From Flavobacterium sp. MDT1-60 (lineage in GTDB: Bacteria > Bacteroidota > Bacteroidia > Flavobacteriales > Flavobacteriaceae): a DNA stretch of 64,000 nucleotides. The notes under the pieces are model-generated. The model made no database searches. It was not told the DNA's origin and saw nothing but the letters and a program-made list of their open reading frames with translations. This document shows positions 58,883 through 64,000 of the stretch, one piece after another. How positions within the stretch are numbered: position 1 is the first letter of the stretch; each line of letters begins with the position of its first letter. The translations under genes and the position numbers were made by a program. Where the stretch lies: positions 124,001-188,000 of the forward strand of contig NZ_CP062159.1 of the NCBI RefSeq assembly GCF_014844035.1, in the 5' to 3' direction.

Positions 58883-59791
58883 ATGAACAATAAGGAAGGC
58901 AATAATAAAAGAGGCGGTTCGAGACCAAACAGTTCGAAATCAAACTCTAGCAAGCCAAAACCTCCTATGGCAAAGCGTGCGCAAGGGCCAAAAAAAGTGA
59001 AGCCGGCTGTTAAAGCTGCTGAAGAAGAAAAAGCAGAAAAAATTAAAAAACAGAATCAGGCTCCGAAAAGACAGAAAGCTGCAGACGAGATTCGTTTGAA
59101 CAAATACATCTCTAATTCAGGTGTATGCTCGCGTCGTGATGCCGATATATACATTCAGTCTGGAAACGTTAAAGTAAATGGCGTTCCGGTTACTGAAATG
59201 GGTTATTTAGTAAAATTAGACGATGTTGTGAATTTTGACGGTGTTACTTTAACTCCTGAAAAGAAAGAATACATCTTGTTGAACAAACCTAAAAACTTTA
59301 CCACTGCACTTGACGAAGGTCAGGAATACCGTAACGTTTTAGAATTGGTTCGTGGTTCTACCACAGCAAAAATTGCTCCGATTGGAAGAATGGACAAAAA
59401 CACAACTGGTTTATTGTTGTTCACCAACGATACAGATATGATTCGTAAATTTACTTTACCGAGTCAGAAATCGTCTAAAATTTATCAGGTTTCACTAGAC
59501 AAAAACTTAAAATTTGAGGATTTAGAAAAAATCAGCAAAGGTTTGGTTCTTGACGGACACCGCGTATTTGTTGAAGAAGTTAGTTATATTGATAATGAAC
59601 CAAAGAGCGAAATTGGCCTTAAATTACGTTCATCGAATGTAAAAGTGGTTCGCGCTATTTTCGAAAACTTCGATTATGATGTTTTACGTATAGATCGTGT
59701 TTCTTTTGCAGGTTTAACCAAAAAGAATCTACCAAGAGGTAACTGGCGCTTTTTGACCGAACAAGAAATTATTAATTTGAAAAACGTTTAA
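58883..59791 (+). CDS. RluB/RsuA-family 23S/16S rRNA pseudouridine synthase
   Basis: The 302-residue enzyme isomerises a uridine in rRNA. After a disordered, Lys/Ser/Pro-rich leader of about 70 residues comes an S4 RNA-binding domain (IRLNKYISNSGVCSRRDAD at about 71-89, then VKVNGVPV). The RsuA/RluB catalytic domain follows, with GRMDKNTTGLLLFTND holding the catalytic Asp. LRIDRVSFAGLTKKNLPRGNWRFL is the family C-terminal signature, closer to RluB/RluE than RsuA. The basic leader is common in Bacteroidota versions. A terminator follows at 59816. Confidence 0.93.
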   Translation: MNNKEGNNKRGGSRPNSSKSNSSKPKPPMAKRAQGPKKVKPAVKAAEEEKAEKIKKQNQAPKRQKAADEIRLNKYISNSGVCSRRDADIYIQSGNVKVNGVPVTEMGYLVKLDDVVNFDGVTLTPEKKEYILLNKPKNFTTALDEGQEYRNVLELVRGSTTAKIAPIGRMDKNTTGLLLFTNDTDMIRKFTLPSQKSSKIYQVSLDKNLKFEDLEKISKGLVLDGHRVFVEEVSYIDNEPKSEIGLKLRSSNVKVVRAIFENFDYDVLRIDRVSFAGLTKKNLPRGNWRFLTEQEIINLKNV

Positions 59792-59815
59792 TAAACAATT
59801 CAAATTCAAGAATAT

Positions 59816-59854
59816 AAATCCTGTTTTACTTTTGTAAGATGGGATTTTTTTTAT
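59816..59854 (+). terminator. Terminator after the pseudouridine synthase gene
   Basis: The imperfect stem 59816-59829 with 59834-59847 (AAATCC/GGATTT base) is followed by a run of eight T. Confidence 0.65.
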
Positions 59855-59857
59855 TAT

Positions 59858-60460
59858 TTAGAAACTGAAAAAGTTGTGTCCGAAAAGGGTAAAAATAGAT
59901 CTTCCCATGGTTTGATTTTTGTCTTCAACTACTTCATGACATGAAAATCCTAAGATAATTTTGATTCCGGGTTGAATGCTGTTTAAAATTTCTCTTTTTT
60001 GTTCTTCAAGAAGTAATTTTAAACTATCTAGTAACTGAATGTTGTTCTTAAGGTAAGAAACTACTAGTAATGCTGAGAAGTTAAGTATTTCTCTTGCGGT
60101 TTCGCTTTTAATTCCGACTTCGTTTGAAATCATTTCAGAAATTCTTCCTTTCTTTTCAGTAAAGATTCCTTTCAATAAAACGTTTCCTTCTAAACGGTAA
60201 CAGTCGTCAACTGATAAGATTCGACCTGATGTAAAATCGACTTCCTGGTAAAAAGTGGAATCATCTGCAATTAATGTGGTAAGTTCTTTGTAGAAACCCG
60301 ACTCCTCGGCCCTATTATACAACCCCATTAAAACGGTTCCGATTGAGACATCGATCCCTTTTATTAAAAGTGCATCATTTTCAAAATAAAATTTGTTCAA
60401 TTTTGAAACAACATTAGAAGAAATAAAACGTCTAAGTTCAATTTGTAGGTTAGGAGTCAT
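59858..60460 (-). CDS. DUF937-like protein of unknown function
   Basis: The 200-residue soluble protein has mostly helical segments with a two-part repeat pattern typical of DUF937 (VSIGTVLMGLYNRAEESGFYKELTTLI and EILNFSALLVVSYLKNNIQ). There is no signal peptide or membrane helix. The biochemical role of the family is unknown. It is convergent with the pseudouridine synthase gene. The 283-bp gap upstream (60461-60743) is very A/T rich and shows no gene or strong promoter. Confidence 0.7.
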   Translation of the reverse strand: MTPNLQIELRRFISSNVVSKLNKFYFENDALLIKGIDVSIGTVLMGLYNRAEESGFYKELTTLIADDSTFYQEVDFTSGRILSVDDCYRLEGNVLLKGIFTEKKGRISEMISNEVGIKSETAREILNFSALLVVSYLKNNIQLLDSLKLLLEEQKREILNSIQPGIKIILGFSCHEVVEDKNQTMGRSIFTLFGHNFFSF

Positions 60461-60743
60461 AATTTAATCATTTAAAAATTATTTAAATTAATTCAAAATA
60501 ATCGATAAAAGGGGCTTTTTTATCGTTTATCAGGATAAAAATATAAAATATTTTAACATTTCCAAAGATTAAGTTAATAATTTAATAGTGAATTTAACAT
60601 TTATTTTGGTCGAAAACTTCGTACTGCCAATAAACATAACCCTTTCGTTATCAAAATAAAAAGAAATTTTTTTTTCAAAAAAGTGAGAACTTGACATCAA
60701 ACTTTATAAAAAATAGGAAAAAACTTAGGGCGATGTTACATAA

Positions 60744-61244
60744 TTAAAACAATAAGTTTCGATATTCCCATGTTACATGTATAAAAATACCTAGAAAAAT
60801 AATACAAAACATAAAATTAATAAAACTTGAAGCCAGAAATCCAAGTAATGATCCAGTCGCTGCTTTTAATGCTCTTTTATGGTTTTTAGAATCATAAATA
60901 AGTTCTCCAATAAGTGCCCCAACAAATGGTCCGATGATAACGCCAAATGGAATTGGAGACAGAATCCCTACAATTAAACCAATGTTGGTTCCCCAAATTC
61001 CGTACGAACTACCGCCAAATTTTTTGGTTCCTTTTGCGGGAATTATGTAATCAAGAACTGTAATTACAATAGTTATTAAAAGAGTTATGCCCAGAACCCA
61101 ATAATTATTTTCGACCGCCTTTGTTAAATACAATAATAGCAGTCCAACCCAGCAACTCGATAAACCAGGTAAAACAGGCAGAAAACTACCAAAAATTCCA
61201 ACAAGAATGCAGATAAAACCAAGCGTGAACAGTAGTAAATCCAT
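60744..61244 (-). CDS. DUF456 family membrane protein
   Basis: From the ATG at 61244 (MDLLLF) the product has 166 residues and about five hydrophobic segments. The Gly-rich block FGSFLPVLPGLSSCWVGLLL and the repeat-like GPFVGALIGELI and KAATGSLLGFLASSFI are typical of DUF456 (Glycine-zipper-like) proteins, whose function is unknown. A longer frame from 61292 runs into the divergent gene and is rejected. The divergent start is 47 bp away. Confidence 0.85.
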   Translation of the reverse strand: MDLLLFTLGFICILVGIFGSFLPVLPGLSSCWVGLLLLYLTKAVENNYWVLGITLLITIVITVLDYIIPAKGTKKFGGSSYGIWGTNIGLIVGILSPIPFGVIIGPFVGALIGELIYDSKNHKRALKAATGSLLGFLASSFINFMFCIIFLGIFIHVTWEYRNLLF

Positions 61245-61255
61245 ATATTTTTTTG

Positions 61256-61263
61256 TAAATTTG
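61256..61263 (+). promoter_or_regulatory. Candidate -7 element for the small secreted protein gene
   Basis: TAAATTTG fits TAnnTTTG and lies 28 bp before the ATG at 61292. Confidence 0.4.
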
Positions 61264-61291
61264 TCTTGTAAGCCGTCAGAAAAATTAGACA

Positions 61292-61675
61292 ATGCGCAGA
61301 CTTTTAAAATTATTTTTTATTTGTTTTTTGATCTTTTCGATCAACGATATTGCATATGCACAAGTTAAAAAACTATCTGTTGGTGACCAATTACTTCAGG
61401 ACAGTATTTATAAAAGTAATAAGAAAAAAGTATTAAATTTTTCGATAAAGGAATTTGATGCACTTTTCTTCGAGTATTTTAATCGAAAAAATGACCCGGG
61501 TATTACTTTAACAAAAACTGAGTTTTACAACTATACAGTTCAGATCGCTACTTTTTCAGATCGTTTGGCACATTTATATCCTGATCAGAAAGAAATTGCG
61601 GCAACAAACAAAGAAAAATGGCTTTCAGAAAACTACGAAGAATATTTGCAATACAAAGCATCTCAAAAAAAATAA
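61292..61675 (+). CDS. Small secreted protein of unknown function
   Basis: The 127-residue product has a signal peptide ending DIAYAQ (residue 24) and a mature part of about 100 mainly helical, charged residues (FSIKEFDALFFEYFNRKNDPG, FYNYTVQIATFSDRL). No cysteine or catalytic motif is seen after the leader. It is divergent from DUF456 and 44 bp upstream of a lipoprotein gene, probably co-transcribed with it. Confidence 0.75.
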   Translation: MRRLLKLFFICFLIFSINDIAYAQVKKLSVGDQLLQDSIYKSNKKKVLNFSIKEFDALFFEYFNRKNDPGITLTKTEFYNYTVQIATFSDRLAHLYPDQKEIAATNKEKWLSENYEEYLQYKASQKK

Positions 61676-61719
61676 TCGTATTTTTATAATCTAATTCGTT
61701 TACAATCAATATTAAGGCC

Positions 61720-62205
61720 TTGAAGCAGTTTCCTATTTTTTTAGTTTTTATCCTTTTCAATTCTTGTCAATATCTTGACAAGCAGATTCCGTCTGAAAAA
61801 GAATTACTTCAAAAAGAATTAAAAGCAATTAACTGGAAAGAAGTTGACGAATATCCGTCAGTTGCCGAATGCGAAAAAATAGCCGACAAAAAACTGCGCC
61901 AGCAATGTTTTTTTGAGGTTATGGGACAACTCATTGAAGCGAAATTAGACATTGATACTTTGTCAATCCTATACCCGGAACTTGACACGATTGAAGTTAA
62001 AGTAACCGTTTTCCCGAATGCAACGATGAAATTCGAACCTCAGTTTCCTAAAGATTCTGTTGCTTATGATACCATCAAAATCGACAGTATTCTGCACGCT
62101 CGTTTAGTTGATTTCCCAAAAGTGAATCCGGCAATTAAACGTGGAATTCCGGTTAAAACACAATTTATTTTGCCTGTTATTATCAAGGCTAAAGATCAGA
62201 AATGA
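61720..62205 (+). CDS. Lipoprotein with a TonB C-terminal-like fold
   Basis: The gene starts with TTG and encodes 161 residues. A leader ends FILFNSCQYLDK with Cys16 as probable lipid site. The last 60 residues (FPNATMKFEPQFPK to RGIPVKTQFILPVIIKA) look like the beta-alpha-beta of a TonB C-terminal domain, whose family ends in a similar PA-x-x-G-xPV-x-x-x-F-x-(I/L)-P pattern. A lipoprotein that carries only this domain cannot energise transport in the usual way. It may be a periplasmic binding module. This resemblance is by eye. Confidence 0.7.
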   Translation: MKQFPIFLVFILFNSCQYLDKQIPSEKELLQKELKAINWKEVDEYPSVAECEKIADKKLRQQCFFEVMGQLIEAKLDIDTLSILYPELDTIEVKVTVFPNATMKFEPQFPKDSVAYDTIKIDSILHARLVDFPKVNPAIKRGIPVKTQFILPVIIKAKDQK

Positions 62206-62290
62206 TTTTTTTTCACCATATAAGTGATATAAGATCATTTAATTACTAGTTTTTTTTAGGAGCTTTTTACTTCGTCAGTCGCTATCGCTC

Positions 62291-62371
62291 GTGCCCTGCT
62301 GTCCTTCCAAATCTTTTGTGTCCGCCGCGACGGACACAAAAGGATTTTCCCTCCCATCAGGGCTAGGGCAC
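62291..62371. repeat. GC-rich nested stem-loop element
   Basis: The inner stem 62309-62324 pairs with 62331-62347 (one bulge; core TTTTGTGTCCG/CGGACACAAAA, loop CCGCGA). Outer arms GTGCCCT (62291-62297) and AGGGCAC (62365-62371) enclose it. GC content is clearly above the surroundings. By recognition it resembles the GCCCTGAT...ATCCTTTT elements scattered in Flavobacteria. It fills most of the 254-bp gap between the convergent lipoprotein and glycosyltransferase genes; no gene is seen. Confidence 0.7.
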
Positions 62372-62459
62372 TCTTTTTCAAAAGACATTTAGTTTATTTG
62401 TCATCCCAAGAAACAAAGGATCATACGATTACCCTTTTTAATTGTTGGAATTTAAAATT

Positions 62460-63563
62460 TTAAACTTTAAACCTTCTTCCCTTCCATTCATAAGAACCAA
62501 ATAAACTATACAAAACCACAGCCGAACTAAAAAAAGGATAAAGCAAACTGCTTAAAAACAAGCTTTTTATTCGGGTGCTCGTCAAAAATTGATTCGTGAT
62601 ATAAAGCAAACCAAAATCTATCCCGAATTTAAAAAAGGCAAACAACACAAAAATTGGATACGACCAAATTCCGAATAGTAAAAAGAAAAATCCAATTACA
62701 AAACTTAGATTTCCGAAAAAAACAATCAATCCCAAGGACTTTCCAAAACTGCTTTTATACGAACTTGTTTTGGCTGCCCAGCGCACTCTCTGATAAAATA
62801 ACGATTTCCAATTTTCTGTTGGCTTTGTAATTACGATCGCTTCTTCTGCTTTTAAATAATGAACTTCTCCCGGGAATTCCTCTACTGCTTTTTGAAGTAA
62901 AAAAACATCGTCACCACTTGCAATTTTATTGTTTCCATCAAAACCATTAAGCTTTTCAAACAATGATTTTGTGTAGGCAAAATTAGCTCCATTACACATA
63001 AAAGCTTTATTAAGTCCGAAGCTTCCAATGGTTGTGCCTTGCAAACTCGTTAAATCTAATTGCTGAAAATGATGCAAGAACGAATTTTTACATTCATATG
63101 AAACGGCGCTCGCAAGCATTGAAACCTGATTTTCCTGAATATAATTATCGAAGGTTAAAAGCCAGTTTTGAGGAACAATACAGTCGGCGTCAGTCGTAAT
63201 AACCCAATTGGTTTTTACATGTTGCATCGCGGTTGAAATAGCATCTTTTTTAGGAGAATTTGACACCCTAATGTTATCTACAATCTTAACTTGGAATTTG
63301 CAATTTAAAATTTGGAATTTCTCTCGAGAGTTATCATCAACTAAAATTACTTCGAATAAATCTGTTGGATAATTTAGTTTTGAAAAGCTATTTAAAAGAT
63401 TTGGAAGATTCTCTTCTTCATCCCGAAATGGAACTATAATCGTAAAACTAGTTTGCGGTTTTAAATCTGTTTTTTGATATTTTTTTATTCGGCTAAAACC
63501 AAAAATCAACAGAGCAATGCTGCAACAGTAAATGGCTAATATGACAAATAATACCAAAATCAT
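62460..63563 (-). CDS. GT2 family glycosyltransferase, membrane-bound
   Basis: The 367-residue protein has an N-terminal hydrophobic helix (1-22), a GT-A domain (TIIVPFRDEEENLPNLLNSF, EVILVDDNS) with the DxD-type TTDADC near residue 138, and ASGDDVFLLQKAV. The acceptor-site block QRVRWAAK is the processive-GT QxxRW motif, and about three helices fill the C-terminus. It adds sugars to an unknown acceptor. Between VDDNS and the next conserved helix it carries KFQILNCKFQ, encoded by an AAATTCCAAATT-type intergenic repeat (about 63290-63320) kept in frame. It overlaps the upstream gene by 4 bp (ATGA). Confidence 0.88.
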   Translation of the reverse strand: MILVLFVILAIYCCSIALLIFGFSRIKKYQKTDLKPQTSFTIIVPFRDEEENLPNLLNSFSKLNYPTDLFEVILVDDNSREKFQILNCKFQVKIVDNIRVSNSPKKDAISTAMQHVKTNWVITTDADCIVPQNWLLTFDNYIQENQVSMLASAVSYECKNSFLHHFQQLDLTSLQGTTIGSFGLNKAFMCNGANFAYTKSLFEKLNGFDGNNKIASGDDVFLLQKAVEEFPGEVHYLKAEEAIVITKPTENWKSLFYQRVRWAAKTSSYKSSFGKSLGLIVFFGNLSFVIGFFFLLFGIWSYPIFVLFAFFKFGIDFGLLYITNQFLTSTRIKSLFLSSLLYPFFSSAVVLYSLFGSYEWKGRRFKV

Positions 63564-64000
63564 TCGGCAGTTTTTGTTTTAAAATTCAACACATAATAAC
63601 TTCCCCAAACCACTGGTAAAACCACATTTAAAAACCACATTAGCGTACTTATAAAAACAACAATCCATTCGTTTACATGCAAAATTCCGAAGAAATAAAC
63701 CGCAACACTTCCTTTTACAGCAAAATCTAAAAACTGAAAGGTCGGTAATGATGAAGCTAAAAAATATACAACCGCAATCGTCGAAATCAAGGTTAAATAA
63801 GGCAAATCAACATCAAAAGCCAAAAACAAAAAGTAATATTGATGCGAGAAAACCAAATATCTTAAAATCCCCAAAAGAATATTTTTACGATGAATTGGTT
63901 TCGGAATTTCATTGATTTTCTGAATTAGTTTTTCAATTGAATATCCTTTGATTTTTATTTTTTTTAAGAAAATAGAAGAAAGAAGAAAGAAGAAAGATAA
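63560..64000 (-). CDS. Multi-spanning membrane protein, lysylphosphatidylglycerol synthase TM-like (partial)
   Basis: The frame is open from the stop at 63560-63562 to the window edge, so the N-terminal part is missing. The visible 146 residues hold about four helices, with KINEIPKPIHRKNIL before the third-last group and VVLPVVWGSYYVLN at the end. This pattern resembles the UPF0104/YbhN or lysylphosphatidylglycerol-synthase membrane region. A TTG at 63872 would give only 104 residues, but the frame continues upstream through it, so that start is rejected. The 4-bp overlap with the glycosyltransferase suggests they act together in envelope glycan or lipid modification. Confidence 0.7.
   Translation of the reverse strand, partial: LSFFFLLSSIFLKKIKIKGYSIEKLIQKINEIPKPIHRKNILLGILRYLVFSHQYYFLFLAFDVDLPYLTLISTIAVVYFLASSLPTFQFLDFAVKGSVAVYFFGILHVNEWIVVFISTLMWFLNVVLPVVWGSYYVLNFKTKTAE

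Noticed and set aside
63872..63874. TTG as the start of the last membrane protein
   Set aside because: The frame continues open to the window edge with plausible protein, so the gene is cut by the window and does not start there.

Overview
The window looks like a stretch of chromosome from an aerobic, low-GC Bacteroidota, most probably a Flavobacterium or close relative. The evidence is: a SusC/SusD/SusE starch locus, a type IX secretion sorting domain on the secreted amylase, a mevalonate isoprenoid pathway, the flavobacterial GYDIA-type GHMP kinase, the promoter form TTTG-N19-TAnnTTTG (textbook quality in front of tRNA-Phe), no obvious Shine-Dalgarno sequences, and many dispersed palindromic intergenic repeats. 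The genus is inferred by recognition and was not searched.

Layout. 1-9.2 kb: end of rpoD, rpe, a secreted nuclease, the tail-specific protease prc (frameshifted), surE, lpxB, an NlpC/P60 lipoprotein and comEC (frameshifted). 9.2-16.5 kb (minus strand): three tandem secreted thioredoxin-fold proteins, only one of which keeps CxxC, then two POT peptide transporters and a dipeptidyl peptidase IV, which together form a peptide-utilisation cluster. 16.7-19.0 kb: HMG-CoA reductase and a GHMP kinase. 19.0-26.0 kb (minus strand): an envelope group with a PPIase/chaperone, a CNNM/CorC protein, LptC, an outer-membrane protein and CoaX. 26.1-26.6 kb: tRNA-Phe, a small GIY-YIG nuclease gene and a second, decayed copy of the 3' half of the same tRNA with its terminator. 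27-28.8 kb: an MHS-type transporter and its small membrane partner.

28.9-49.5 kb is a complete starch/maltodextrin locus. On the minus strand lie susC (frameshifted at an A7 run), susD, a SusE-like binding protein and a T9SS-secreted GH13 amylase. Divergent to them on the plus strand are a LacI-type regulator, an inner-membrane disaccharide transporter, beta-phosphoglucomutase, a GH65 phosphorylase, a GH97 alpha-glucosidase and two GH13 enzymes. The predicted route is surface cleavage, SusCD import, periplasmic trimming, MFS import of maltose, phosphorolysis to beta-glucose 1-phosphate and isomerisation to glucose 6-phosphate.

49.6-64 kb holds housekeeping and accessory genes: GDPD, a flavoprotein, a phosphatase, a TPR protein, TspO, then mevalonate diphosphate decarboxylase, a ParE-like toxin-antitoxin pair (antitoxin frameshifted), mevalonate kinase and a UbiA prenyltransferase. 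These are followed by an RluB-type pseudouridine synthase, DUF937-like and DUF456 proteins, small secreted proteins, a glycosyltransferase carrying an in-frame copy of an intergenic repeat, and a partial multi-spanning membrane protein.

The most interesting structure is the tRNA-Phe/GIY-YIG module. The nuclease ORF sits exactly between two copies of the tRNA 3' half plus terminator, as expected for a minimal homing element that rebuilds the tRNA it invades. Second are the nested palindromic repeats between genes. Third are four single-base frameshifts, three of them in A/T homopolymers, which need to be separated into sequencing errors and real decay. No CRISPR array, IS element, prophage or rRNA was seen.
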